Shown one piece after another: positions 8,721-17,149 of a stretch of 64,000 nt of DNA. This DNA comes from JAJXWB01 sp964634325 (GTDB lineage Bacteria; Pseudomonadota; Alphaproteobacteria; Rhizobiales; Beijerinckiaceae). A program made the position numbers and the translations under genes. Numbering within the stretch: position 1 is the first letter of the stretch; every line of letters begins with the position of its first letter. A model generated the notes under the pieces. The model searched no databases. It saw only the letters and a program-made list of their open reading frames with translations, and was not told the DNA's origin. Where the stretch lies: contig CAZWJF010000001.1 of NCBI GenBank assembly GCA_964634325.1, forward strand, positions 186,001 to 250,000, in the 5' to 3' direction.

Positions 8721-9455
8721 ATGAATCATCTGGCGGCAGGCGAAACGCGATCGCACGTGTCGTGCGAATGCGCCGATCTTTGCCGAGGATGCGAATCCCG
8801 CGCGCTCAGCGTATGCGGGTCTCTCGAGGACGACGCCTTTCACGGACTGCAGCGTCTCAATCACCCCATTACTTTTCCGGCGCGCGGAGTCCTGTTCAAT
8901 CAGGAGACGCCCGTCCGCCATGTTTTCACCGTCGTCCATGGCGTGGTTCGCCTCTACAAACTCCTGCCGGACGGTCGGCGCCAGATCGTCGGCTTCGCGC
9001 TGCCGGGCGACTTCCTCGGGTTGGCGCTCGCCGATGGTTATGGATTTTGCGCCGACGCCGTCACGCCGGTGACGGTCTGCCGGTTCTCGCGCGATAATTT
9101 CGCGGATTACGCGGACAATCATCCGCAAATGCTGCGGCGACTGCACGACATGGCGACGCATGAGCTTGCGCTGGCGCAGCAGCAAATGGTTCTGCTTGGC
9201 AGACGCGACGCCGAAGAGAAGATCGCCTCATTCCTGCTGAGCCTGCAGAAAAGATGGGCGCGCATTTCCGGGCGCGTTTCGGTGACGATCGACCTGCCGA
9301 TGGGCCGACAGGACATTGCCGATTTTCTTGGTCTGACGATCGAAACAGTCAGCCGCACGCTGAACCGCATGGCGCGCGACCGGCTGATCGTGATCGTTCC
9401 CGACGGGGTGCGCGTCCTCGAGGCGGACCGGCTCGAAGCCATCGCGTCCGCCTGA
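8721..9455 (+). CDS. fnrN: Fnr/FnrN-type oxygen-responsive transcription regulator
   Basis: This is a Crp/Fnr-family activator of 244 residues that, in relatives, senses oxygen through a 4Fe-4S cluster and turns on cbb3 oxidase genes at low oxygen. An N-terminal cysteine cluster (C15, C17, C21, C24, C32) and a further cysteine at C120 in the sensor domain supply enough ligands for the Fnr cluster, unlike cysteine-poor FixK2. A cyclic-nucleotide-like beta barrel is followed by a helix-turn-helix with the recognition segment ETVSR typical of the TTGAT-N4-ATCAA group. It stands alone behind a near-consensus anaerobox and close to the cco cluster, its likely target. FixK-like naming is possible, but the cysteines favour FnrN. 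Confidence 0.87.
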   Translation: MNHLAAGETRSHVSCECADLCRGCESRALSVCGSLEDDAFHGLQRLNHPITFPARGVLFNQETPVRHVFTVVHGVVRLYKLLPDGRRQIVGFALPGDFLGLALADGYGFCADAVTPVTVCRFSRDNFADYADNHPQMLRRLHDMATHELALAQQQMVLLGRRDAEEKIASFLLSLQKRWARISGRVSVTIDLPMGRQDIADFLGLTIETVSRTLNRMARDRLIVIVPDGVRVLEADRLEAIASA

Positions 9456-9497
9456 ACGCGACTTGAAAGCAGAGCGGAAGTCTGGTCCGCTGCGCGC

Positions 9498-10166
9498 ATG
9501 AGCGCCCAAGCCGAACGATCGAACTGCGCAGAACGCGCTCCCTCCCTCGACACGATCCGCGCGTGGTCCGTTGCGACGGCGGGCGCGCTTGCCGCGATCG
9601 TCCTCTCGTATCTGTTTCTGGATCGTCCCTTCGCGAGTTTCGCTTACGCCAACCTGCACGGCTATCAACTCGCGTTTCGCAAGCTGACATATATTTCCGA
9701 GATCGCGCAGGGGCTTTCCGTGGTCGTCATACTGTGGGGCGTCTTACGATTTGCGCGCTGCAAGGCGATCGGACCGACGCTCGACGTTCTCCTGCGCGCA
9801 TCAGCGGCGCTGTGCGTGACCTTCGCCGCAAAAGACCAGCTCAAATATGCGTTGGGCCGCACCTGGCCAGAGACCTGGGTCAACAACAACCCGTCTTTCA
9901 TCACGCATGGCGTGTTCGGGTTCTTCCCCTTTCATGGGGGAAGCGGCTGGAGCGCCTTTCCGTCCGGCCATACGGCGACGATCGCCGCCGCCGCCGCGAC
10001 TCTTTGGCTGCTATGGCCGCGGGGGCGGCCGCTTTATGCGCTCGCGGTCGGGCTGGTGGTGATCGGGCTCGCCGGCGCGGATTATCACTGGATCAGCGAC
10101 ATGATCGCCGGCGGCGCGCTCGGCGTCGCGATTGGAACAGTCGCCGCCCGTATCGGGCGCGCATGA
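9498..10166 (+). CDS. PAP2-family membrane phosphatase
   Basis: This 222-residue polytopic membrane protein carries the three phosphatase motifs of the PAP2/acid-phosphatase superfamily: KYALGRTWP (lysine-arginine motif), PSGHT in the middle, and a final GADYHWISD with the nucleophile-region histidine. About six helices can be drawn. Such proteins dephosphorylate lipid phosphates such as phosphatidic acid, undecaprenyl diphosphate or phosphatidylglycerol phosphate at the periplasmic face. The motifs do not settle the substrate. It starts 42 bases after the fnr-type gene and ends 13 bases before the SMP-30 gene, so the two downstream genes may share a transcript. Confidence 0.85.
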   Translation: MSAQAERSNCAERAPSLDTIRAWSVATAGALAAIVLSYLFLDRPFASFAYANLHGYQLAFRKLTYISEIAQGLSVVVILWGVLRFARCKAIGPTLDVLLRASAALCVTFAAKDQLKYALGRTWPETWVNNNPSFITHGVFGFFPFHGGSGWSAFPSGHTATIAAAAATLWLLWPRGRPLYALAVGLVVIGLAGADYHWISDMIAGGALGVAIGTVAARIGRA

Positions 10167-10179
10167 GCGGGAGGCGCGG

Positions 10180-11115
10180 ATGCTAGCGGACGGCCAGCGT
10201 TATCCCGACGCGGCGATCGAAACCCTCGACAAGTCCTTTGCGCGCTACACGATCTTCAACGCCGCGGTCGAGCGGTTGTGGACCGGCGCGCGCTGGTGCG
10301 AAGGCCCGGTGTGGTTCGGCGACGGACGCTACCTCTTGTGGAGCGACATTCCCAACGACCGTATCCTGCGTTGGGACGAGCCGACCGGCGCGGTTTCGAC
10401 TTTCCGTCAAACCTCGCACAACGCCAATGGCAACACGCGCGACCGTCAGGGACGGCTCGTGACCTGCGAGCACAGGGGCCGACGCGTGACGCGCACCGAA
10501 TACGACGGTTCGATCACGGTCCTGATGGACGCCGTCAACGGCAAGCGGCTGAACTCGCCAAACGACGTCGTCGTGACAAACGACGGCTCGATCTGGTTCA
10601 CCGATCCGACCTTCGGCATTCGCGGATATTACGAGGGCGAGAAGGCGGAACAGGAGATAGGCGCGAATGTCTATCGTGTCGACGCCGCGACGGGTCGCGG
10701 GACAATCGTCGCCGACGATATCGATCAGCCGAACGGCATTTGTTTCTCGCCCGACGAAACGCGCTGCTACATTGTGGAATCCGGAACGCGGCCGCGTCGC
10801 ATTCGCGTTTATGACGTGATCGACGGAACGAAACTCGTCAACGGGCGCGTGTTCTTCGCGGGCGAGGGCGAGCAGGCGCCCGATGGCTTTCGGTGCGATG
10901 TCGACGGCAATCTATGGGCGGGCTGGGGCGGTGGAGAGGGGCATGACGGCGTGACGGTGTTTGCGCCTTCCGGAGACGTGATCGGCCGCATCCATCTGCC
11001 GGAGCGATGCGCGAACCTGTGTTTCGGCGGCCGTTGGCGCAATCGGCTGTTCATGGCGGCGAGCCGCTCGCTCTACGCGCTCTACGTAAATACGCAGGGC
11101 GCGCCGGGCGGCTGA
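10180..11115 (+). CDS. SMP-30/gluconolactonase family protein
   Basis: A 311-residue six-bladed beta-propeller of the SMP-30/gluconolactonase/LRE family, metal-dependent lactonases that open sugar lactones such as glucono-1,5-lactone. Visible family features are CEGPVW (the metal-ligand glutamate), LNSPNDVV (ligand asparagine), DQPNGICFSPDE and a late PDGFRCDVDGNLW segment (ligand aspartate region). No signal peptide is present. The ATG at 10180 lies behind GGGAGG and starts 13 bases after the PAP2 gene; longer in-frame versions would run into that gene. A role with the gluconate kinase and zwf genes further on is possible but not shown. Confidence 0.85.
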   Translation: MLADGQRYPDAAIETLDKSFARYTIFNAAVERLWTGARWCEGPVWFGDGRYLLWSDIPNDRILRWDEPTGAVSTFRQTSHNANGNTRDRQGRLVTCEHRGRRVTRTEYDGSITVLMDAVNGKRLNSPNDVVVTNDGSIWFTDPTFGIRGYYEGEKAEQEIGANVYRVDAATGRGTIVADDIDQPNGICFSPDETRCYIVESGTRPRRIRVYDVIDGTKLVNGRVFFAGEGEQAPDGFRCDVDGNLWAGWGGGEGHDGVTVFAPSGDVIGRIHLPERCANLCFGGRWRNRLFMAASRSLYALYVNTQGAPGG

Positions 11116-11146
11116 AGGCGATCCGGCGCATTAACCTTTAGAGCGG

Positions 11147-11166
11147 TCCCGCATTATCGGGATTTT
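11147..11166 (+). terminator. Possible weak terminator
   Basis: A five-base-pair stem (TCCCG/CGGGA) with a six-base loop is followed by TTTT, about 30 bases after the SMP-30 gene. The stem is short, so it may be weak. It would separate the PAP2/SMP-30 transcript from the small membrane protein gene. Confidence 0.35.
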
Positions 11167-11220
11167 AGCGGCAGCGTGGTATCGAAGACCTCAGGCGCAG
11201 ATCTAATTTAGGAGGGCGCC

Positions 11221-11403
11221 ATGGGTTTCTATCTCCACTTCATCGACGACCGACCCGTCGAGCACGCGCCGATCGAACACCTGATCGACCGCGATGGATT
11301 CGTCTTCACCATCACGACAGTCTGCATCGTGCTCGCCGCCGTGGCGCAGCTTTGGCAATGGGGCGTCCTGCAGGCGTTGGGGAGCGCATTCTTCGGCGGC
11401 TAG
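11221..11403 (+). CDS. Small single-helix membrane protein
   Basis: I do not recognise this 60-residue protein. The first 28 residues are polar and acidic (MGFYLHFIDDRPVEHAPIEH), then a hydrophobic stretch at about residues 29-50 would make one membrane helix, with a short glycine-ending tail. The ribosome site AGGAGGGCG is strong and well spaced, which is the best argument that it is a gene. It stands alone on the plus strand, convergent with the acyl-CoA synthetase gene that ends seven bases later. Confidence 0.6.
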   Translation: MGFYLHFIDDRPVEHAPIEHLIDRDGFVFTITTVCIVLAAVAQLWQWGVLQALGSAFFGG

Positions 11404-11410
11404 GCCGCGC

Positions 11411-12907
11411 TCAGACGCGCGCGGCCATCGCGCGAAACTCGCGTCCCTCCTGTAACCAGCGCACGCGCTCGTCGCGCAACATCGTTCGGCGCACTTTGCC
11501 AGCGTCGTCGCGCACCGGCTCATTGGCGACTTCGTAAGACTCGGGATGTTTCGGCCGGCTGAGAATGTCGGCGAGGAACGACGGCATGCCGCCGACGACA
11601 GCCTCCGCGTTCGCACCGTCGCGCAATTGAAGGACCGCGTGGATCGACGACCCGAGATCGGGATGCGGCAGGCCGACGACCGCGCAGGACATGACGTCGG
11701 GATGCGCGATCAGCGCGGCCTCGACTTCCGCAGGATAAACATTGGCGCCGCCGCGCAGGATCATGTCGGTGCGCCGGTCGGCGAGCCAGATGTATCCTTC
11801 CTCATCGATGCGGCCGACGTCGCCGAGAGATTCCCAACCGTCGGCTGTGCGCTTCGGCTCCGCGCCCAGATAATGGTAGGTGCTGCCGGCGCCTTCCGCC
11901 GCCTTGAGGTAGATCTCGCCAGTTTCGCCCGGCGGCAGATCCTGTCCGTCGTCGCCGACGACCTTCGCTGCGCCGATCTCGACGCGCCCGACCGAGCCCT
12001 TGCGCTTGAGCCATTCGGTCCCCGGGATGACGGTATTCGCCTGCCGTTCCGTGCCGCCATAGAGTTCATAGATGCGCTCGGCGCCGAGCCAGTCGATCCA
12101 CGCTTCCTTGAGCCATGGCGGCATAGGCGCGGCCATGTGGAACACGACACGCAGGCTCGAGAGATCGTAGCGCTCGCGTTCGGCCGTCGGCAGGGCCCAG
12201 ATGCGGCTCATCATCGTCGGTACGAAATTCACCCATTCGAGTTTCCAGCGCTCGATGAGCGCCAAGGCTTCGGCGGCGTCGAATTTCTTCATGCCGACGA
12301 CGAGGCCGCCTTCGAACAAGGCGTAGTGAGAGAGAATGAAGGGTGCGTTGTGATAAAGCGGACCGGGATTGAGCAGGCGCACGCCTTCGAATTGAAGGAG
12401 CTGCGGCGTCTTGGGGTCGAAGACGGCGGGATGATGGTCGACGATGACTTTCGGCCGGCCGGTCGAACCGCCTGACGTCATCGCCTTCCAATAGCGCGCG
12501 ATGGGAGCGTCGATCCGTTCGTCCGAACGATCCAGGAATGCGAAATCCGCGGGCAGACGTCGGGGCGCCTTCCAGTCATCCTCGCCGCCGACGACGAGCG
12601 CTGGTTTCAGCAATTCGAGAATGGCGGAGGCTTCGCCGCGCGGCAGGCGATAAGACAACGAGCATGGCGTCGCGCCGCATTTCCAGATCGCGAAGGTCGT
12701 TTCGTAGAGAGCGTTGGAGTTCGGCAATCCGACAGCCACGAAGTCGCCCGGCTTGACGCCCTGTTCCATGAAGACGCGTGCGCGCGCGTTGGCGCGCCTT
12801 TCGAGTTCGGACCAGGTCAGCCGGTCTTCGCCATGCGCTACAGCGACCGTGTCAGCAGGCTTGCGTTCAGCATACCAGCGCGGGACATCGGCGATCGGAA
12901 TGAGCAT
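11411..12907 (-). CDS. AMP-binding acyl-CoA synthetase
   Basis: A 498-residue ANL-superfamily adenylating enzyme that activates a carboxylic acid with ATP and joins it to coenzyme A. Core motifs are in order: the nucleotide loop SGGSTGRPKV, the YGGTE aromatic-site motif, GDVGRIDEEG and LADRRTDMILRGG before the mobile C-terminal domain, and GKVRR with the catalytic-loop lysine. No membrane segment is present. The motifs do not reveal the acid; both fatty and aryl acids are possible. It is a single gene with its start facing the small DUF1236 gene. Confidence 0.85.
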   Translation of the reverse strand: MLIPIADVPRWYAERKPADTVAVAHGEDRLTWSELERRANARARVFMEQGVKPGDFVAVGLPNSNALYETTFAIWKCGATPCSLSYRLPRGEASAILELLKPALVVGGEDDWKAPRRLPADFAFLDRSDERIDAPIARYWKAMTSGGSTGRPKVIVDHHPAVFDPKTPQLLQFEGVRLLNPGPLYHNAPFILSHYALFEGGLVVGMKKFDAAEALALIERWKLEWVNFVPTMMSRIWALPTAERERYDLSSLRVVFHMAAPMPPWLKEAWIDWLGAERIYELYGGTERQANTVIPGTEWLKRKGSVGRVEIGAAKVVGDDGQDLPPGETGEIYLKAAEGAGSTYHYLGAEPKRTADGWESLGDVGRIDEEGYIWLADRRTDMILRGGANVYPAEVEAALIAHPDVMSCAVVGLPHPDLGSSIHAVLQLRDGANAEAVVGGMPSFLADILSRPKHPESYEVANEPVRDDAGKVRRTMLRDERVRWLQEGREFRAMAARV

Positions 12908-12998
12908 ATGGGACGTTTCCTGATTTGAATTGTCTGGAACCAGTTCGCGGATCGACGCCTAACCGGCTCGTATTCCCAATGAGATCAGGAGAACGACA

Positions 12999-13286
12999 AT
13001 GCGCAAAGCATTTTCTTACGCGCTCGCCGGCGCGCTGCTCTCCAGTCCGATCGTCGCGAAGGCCGACAGCGTCAGTCGCGACGCTGCAGCAGGCGCTCAC
13101 GCCGGATTCAAGGCTCTGGGCGTTCCTGGAGCGGTCGTCGGCGGCGCGATCCTCCCCGCGGACGGCGTCGAATATTACGTCGTTCCCGACGATTATGGCG
13201 TTCGCGGATACCGCGACGCTGTCATCAACGACACGATCGTGCTTGTCGATCCCGCCAGCCATCGGATCGTCCAGATCGTCGGGTAA
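12999..13286 (+). CDS. Exported DUF1236-type protein
   Basis: A 95-residue exported protein. Residues 1-22 form a Sec signal peptide, with cleavage likely after AKA. The C-terminal half (VVPDDYGVRGYRDAVIND, then VLVDPASHRIVQIV) matches the DUF1236 pattern common in Hyphomicrobiales, whose function is unknown. The start lies behind a GGAG ribosome site. It is divergent from the acyl-CoA synthetase and stands alone. The GC-rich hairpin at 13319-13340 follows it. Confidence 0.75.
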   Translation: MRKAFSYALAGALLSSPIVAKADSVSRDAAAGAHAGFKALGVPGAVVGGAILPADGVEYYVVPDDYGVRGYRDAVINDTIVLVDPASHRIVQIVG

Positions 13287-13431
13287 GCCAGACGCCTGAC
13301 GACGCTTGGTCTTTCCGGGGCCGGCGCCGATGCGCCGGCCGCCGCCATTCGTCGCGACGCGGTTGACGCGATGTTTCGTTGCGGGTTTGCTTTGCGTCTG
13401 CACTTGCAGGCGCAATCAAATCGGAGCCGTC

Positions 13432-14595
13432 ATGCCCGTCGTCAATCGCATCGCCGAACTCGCCGACGAGGTCGCCCTCTGGCGACAGGATCTGCATCGT
13501 CATCCCGAACTTCTGTTCGACGTGCATCGCACGGCGAGCGTGGTGGAGCAGAAACTGAAAGAATTCGGCTGCGACGAAGTCGTCACGGGTCTCGGCCGGA
13601 CAGGGGTCGTCGGCGTGATCAAGGGGCGTAAGGGCGCCGGCCGCACGATCGGGCTGCGCGCCGATATGGACGCGCTGCCGATCGCCGAAGCGACCAACGT
13701 TTCCTACAAGTCGGAGACGCCGGGCAAGATGCACGCCTGCGGTCACGACGGACACACCGCGATGCTGCTGGGCGCGGCGCGCTACCTGGCGGAGACGCGC
13801 AATTTCGCCGGGTCGGCGGTGGTGATTTTCCAGCCGGCGGAAGAGGGCGGCGGCGGCGGCCGCGAAATGGTCGCGGACGGGGTGATGGAGCGGTTTGGCG
13901 TCGAGCAGGTGTACGGCATGCACAATATGCCTGGAATTCCACTCGGCGTTTTTGCGATCAGGCCAGGCGCGTTTCTCGCTTCGGCGGATCGGTTCGAGGT
14001 GGAAATCACGGGCCATGGCGGCCATGCCGCGCAGCCGCACGACTGCGTCGATCCGATCGTCGCAGGCGCGCAGATGGTCAACGCCTTGCAGACCATCGCG
14101 TCACGCAACGTCGGCCCCGTCGATTCGGCCGTGGTCTCGGTGACGCAGTTTCACGCCGGCACGGCCAACAACATCATTCCGCAAACCGCGCACTTGACCG
14201 GCACGATCCGCGCCCTGCGCAACGAGACGCGCGCGTTGGCCAAGCAGCGCTTTCACGAAATCGTAAAGGGCGTCGCGGCGCTCAACACGTGCAAGGCCAA
14301 GATCGATTTCGAGGACGGTTATCCAGTCACCATCAATCATCCGGCCGAGACCGAGATCGCGACGCGCGTCGCGCGCGAGATCGTCGGCGTGGAGCGCGTC
14401 ATGACCAACGTCCCGCCTGTGATGGGCGCGGAGGACTTTTCCTACATGCTGGAGGCGAGGCCGGGCGCCTTCATCTGCATCGGCAATGGCCCGACCGCCG
14501 GTCTGCATCACCCCGAATACGATTTCTGCGACAAGGCCATTCCGTTCGGTATGAGCTACTGGGCGCGACTGGTGGAAACGGAGCTTGCGGCGTAG
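13432..14595 (+). CDS. M20 family metal-dependent amidohydrolase
   Basis: A 387-residue M20D-type peptidase/amidohydrolase, the group of hippurate hydrolase, N-acetyl-amino-acid amidohydrolase and IAA-amino-acid hydrolase. The metal-site motifs are visible: ACGHDGHTAM, FQPAEEGGGG (catalytic glutamate pair) and MGAEDFSYML near the C-terminus. The dimerisation domain sits in the middle (GHGGHAAQPH). The ATG at 13432 matches the usual N-terminus of the family and has a GGAG site; a longer open frame upstream is GC-rich noise. The substrate cannot be fixed. It converges on the vWA gene. Confidence 0.87.
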   Translation: MPVVNRIAELADEVALWRQDLHRHPELLFDVHRTASVVEQKLKEFGCDEVVTGLGRTGVVGVIKGRKGAGRTIGLRADMDALPIAEATNVSYKSETPGKMHACGHDGHTAMLLGAARYLAETRNFAGSAVVIFQPAEEGGGGGREMVADGVMERFGVEQVYGMHNMPGIPLGVFAIRPGAFLASADRFEVEITGHGGHAAQPHDCVDPIVAGAQMVNALQTIASRNVGPVDSAVVSVTQFHAGTANNIIPQTAHLTGTIRALRNETRALAKQRFHEIVKGVAALNTCKAKIDFEDGYPVTINHPAETEIATRVAREIVGVERVMTNVPPVMGAEDFSYMLEARPGAFICIGNGPTAGLHHPEYDFCDKAIPFGMSYWARLVETELAA

Positions 14596-14615
14596 TCGGC
14601 GCGTTCGACCCGATC

Positions 14616-16346
14616 TCATTTCACCAGGCGCAATCGATCCAGAGTCGAGCCGATCTGGTTGAACACATTGACGATAGCCGACGAGTCCTTTGCGACAAAG
14701 GCGTGGTCCGCGCCAGACGCGCAGTTGTTGAGCAATTGCAATCCCTCGGTGTCGATCGGATCGCTCGGAACGCTGAAGCCGATCGTGTAGATCACGACCC
14801 CGGAGGTCTTGGCGTTGTTGCACGCGGCGAGCAGCGCCGAGTCCATCTGCATGCGCCAGTTGCTTGCGGTGGTCGGCCCGTCGAAGACCGGCGCGCCGAA
14901 GGGCGGCGGATAGGTTGGTCCGCCGTACGCGGACAACCGGTTATTCGTATAATAGCCGAGCGAATTATATTCCGATTTGTAAGCGTAGCCGTCGTTGCTC
15001 CTCCAGTTGTTGAAGCCGTCGGTCATAAATACGATGATCTTCGAATTGCCTGCGACGTTGTACGCCTTCGGGGCGGATGCGCCAGTGAAGGGGCCATTTG
15101 GCGAGATCGTGCGCCAGCCCCACATGAAGCCGGGCAAGAGGTTCGTTGTGCCGCCTGCCTGCATCGAATTGATCTTCGCGGTCAGCGCGCTCGCATTGTT
15201 CGTCAGCGGCAACAACGAATTGCTGATACACCCGCGATTTGGGCCGTTTGACGACACGCTCGAGGAAACGCCCGTAACGCCTTTGTACTTGCAAAGCTTG
15301 GTCGCGCCGCTCCCGCGCGACACGGGGTCCGCCACGTCGGCCGCCTCGTACGCGTCCGAAGCGCTTGCAGTGCAGACGCCGCCAAAATCGTAGAGGTAAT
15401 TGTTCAAGGCGTTGCCGAAGTCCCAGTTGCTGGGCGAATAGAGTTTCGCGCCGCGGCCGGAGCCGACAATGTTCGTTCCAGGCAGAAACGCCACGCCCGT
15501 TCCGGCGACGTCGCCTTCGTCCGGCCAGAGATAAGGAACAAACAGACTGTCCGGTTGCGCTGGCGAGGCGGGTATGTCGGTTGTCAGAAATGGATCCGGG
15601 CGCTCTTCCACGCAACCGCCCCAGGTAGCGCCCATCTGCGTCAGCAATTCGAAACGGGACGAGGGCGACCATAGCGCAGAAGCCGGTCGTTGATAGTTCT
15701 GCCAATGGATGGAAGAACGTCCGGTCGTGTCGAGCCAAGCTGCGCCGAGATTAGACGCGCCGACGTTGACGGACGTCGAAAACGGCACGATTGAAAATGA
15801 AGTGCTCGAGCCGGAGGCGGCCAATTGGTTGATCAGCGACAGCGCGGCCTTTTTCGCGGAATCCAGCTTCGATTGGCCGCCCGCCGACTCCGACATCGAG
15901 CCTGTGTTGTCGAGAACGAGCGCGATTTCGTACGCTCCTCCGCCACCCTTCGTGGTTGCGCAACTCGTCACAGATACGTTGATGGATGAAATGCCGACCA
16001 GTACTGCGGCGATGCTCGGCACTGGCTGAGTCGCGGCGATGCAGACCTGCGAATTGTTGTCCGAGAGAGAAGCGTTGACGATGGCCGCTCCGCTATTGCC
16101 GGCCGCGGCCGCGAGCGCCAACGACGCCTGATCTCGCAGGCCGGCGCTCGTCGTCGATGAATTGGCGTTGCGCGCAAGGGCGAGCGCTGCGGAATCGGCC
16201 GCGCTCTGGAGCGCGACGCGCGCCCCGACAGAGCGGCTGTAATCCAGGCCGCCGAAAACCAGCAGGGCTACGACAGGCGCCGAGACGGCAAATGCGACAA
16301 CGACGCTTCCGCGCGAGCTTCGAACAAAACACTCACTTTCCCCCAT
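14616..16346 (-). CDS. TadG-like pilus-assembly protein with von Willebrand A domain
   Basis: A 576-residue protein with an N-terminal TadE/TadG-type segment: a short cytoplasmic basic region, one membrane helix at about residues 13-35 and a helical segment rich in Ala and Ser (SAADSAALALARNANSS). A von Willebrand factor A domain starts near residue 145 with the metal-site motif DNTGSMS, and the rest is periplasmic and rich in Asn, Gly and Tyr. Such proteins belong to Flp/Tad pilus assembly. No other tad gene is adjacent, so a different surface role is possible. The ATG at 16346 lies eight bases after AAAGGAAG; an upstream extension lacks a ribosome site. Confidence 0.8.
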   Translation of the reverse strand: MGESECFVRSSRGSVVVAFAVSAPVVALLVFGGLDYSRSVGARVALQSAADSAALALARNANSSTTSAGLRDQASLALAAAAGNSGAAIVNASLSDNNSQVCIAATQPVPSIAAVLVGISSINVSVTSCATTKGGGGAYEIALVLDNTGSMSESAGGQSKLDSAKKAALSLINQLAASGSSTSFSIVPFSTSVNVGASNLGAAWLDTTGRSSIHWQNYQRPASALWSPSSRFELLTQMGATWGGCVEERPDPFLTTDIPASPAQPDSLFVPYLWPDEGDVAGTGVAFLPGTNIVGSGRGAKLYSPSNWDFGNALNNYLYDFGGVCTASASDAYEAADVADPVSRGSGATKLCKYKGVTGVSSSVSSNGPNRGCISNSLLPLTNNASALTAKINSMQAGGTTNLLPGFMWGWRTISPNGPFTGASAPKAYNVAGNSKIIVFMTDGFNNWRSNDGYAYKSEYNSLGYYTNNRLSAYGGPTYPPPFGAPVFDGPTTASNWRMQMDSALLAACNNAKTSGVVIYTIGFSVPSDPIDTEGLQLLNNCASGADHAFVAKDSSAIVNVFNQIGSTLDRLRLVK

Positions 16347-16492
16347 GGCGCGACACTTCCTTTTTGTGCGAACGGATTCGGCCGGTCCGCTTGCGTGTTT
16401 CGCTAACCTATTGAGACAGCGTAATAAATTAAGAAACGGGCAATTCGCATCGCGCTGAAAGGTTGATAAAACCAAACGTTTCGGAGTTACCG

Positions 16493-16630
16493 ATGCGAAA
16501 CCGCGTCGCTAAGCCGAGCTGTGCGAATGCGTACCTTGAGGCAAATCAATCGATTGAATTTTTGTCGCTACGTAAACGGTTTGAAAGTGCGACGCGGGAG
16601 CGCTGTCTGCTTCGAGTTTTTGGAAATTAA
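16493..16630 (+). CDS. Possible small protein in the 287-base gap before gntK
   Basis: The gap from 16347 to 16633 holds the upstream region of the vWA gene and this 45-residue frame. It starts at an ATG behind CGGAG, six bases away, and encodes a basic peptide with an amphipathic stretch (IEFLSLRKRFESATRER). It has no recognised family. The gap is AT-richer than its surroundings and otherwise shows no clear structure. It may be chance coding. Confidence 0.3.
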   Translation: MRNRVAKPSCANAYLEANQSIEFLSLRKRFESATRERCLLRVFGN

Positions 16631-16633
16631 ATT

Positions 16634-17149
16634 TTAGCGCTGACGCTCGATCGTCGCGCGAGCGATCGCATCGGCGATGTCGTCCGGCGCTCCCGCAATG
16701 GGGACGATAATCGGTCGCTCGTCCGCGCCGGGCCGCTCCAAGGTTGCGAACTGACTATCGAGCAGGCTCGTCGGCATGAAGTGGTCCTTGCGCGCGCGCA
16801 TACGCGCGAGGATTTCGGTCTTCGTCCCGTCGAGCAACACGAGGCGTACGTCCTCACGGGCCCCGATCAGGACGTCGCGATAGACGCGCTTCAACGCGCT
16901 GCACGAGACGATCGCATGGCCCTTGCTTGCTCGGACATGATCGATATGCGCTGATATCGCCGCGAGCCACGGCCAGCGGTCGTCGTCCGTTAGCGGCTGG
17001 CCGGCGCGCATTTTTTCGACATTGGCGGGCGGATGGAATTCGTCCGCGTCGGCGTACGGCCAGTCGAGGCGTCGCGACAGGGCAGCGCCGATGGTCGACT
17101 TTCCGGAGCCGGCGACGCCCATGAGCAAGATGACCGATGGCGCAGTCAT
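16634..17149 (-). CDS. gntK: Gluconokinase
   Basis: GntK phosphorylates D-gluconate with ATP to 6-phosphogluconate, the substrate of the gnd product. The 171-residue protein is the usual length for the GntK/thermoresistant gluconokinase family. It has a Walker A loop GVAGSGKST near residue 11, the DADEFHPPANVEKM segment typical of gluconokinase, and SCSALKRVYRD after the central strand. Its ATG overlaps the zwf stop by four bases, so it is the last gene of gnd-zwf-gntK and probably translationally coupled. No gluconate transporter is adjacent. Confidence 0.92.
   Translation of the reverse strand: MTAPSVILLMGVAGSGKSTIGAALSRRLDWPYADADEFHPPANVEKMRAGQPLTDDDRWPWLAAISAHIDHVRASKGHAIVSCSALKRVYRDVLIGAREDVRLVLLDGTKTEILARMRARKDHFMPTSLLDSQFATLERPGADERPIIVPIAGAPDDIADAIARATIERQR

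Noticed and set aside
13319..13340. Nine-base-pair GC hairpin after the DUF1236 gene.
   Set aside because: No T-run follows on either strand, so it does not qualify as an intrinsic terminator, although it may stop or pause transcription otherwise.
16536..16549. TTGAGGCAAATCAA, a nine-of-ten match to the FNR box.
   Set aside because: It lies about 190 bases from the start of the vWA gene and inside a possible small frame, so no gene has it at a usual activating distance.
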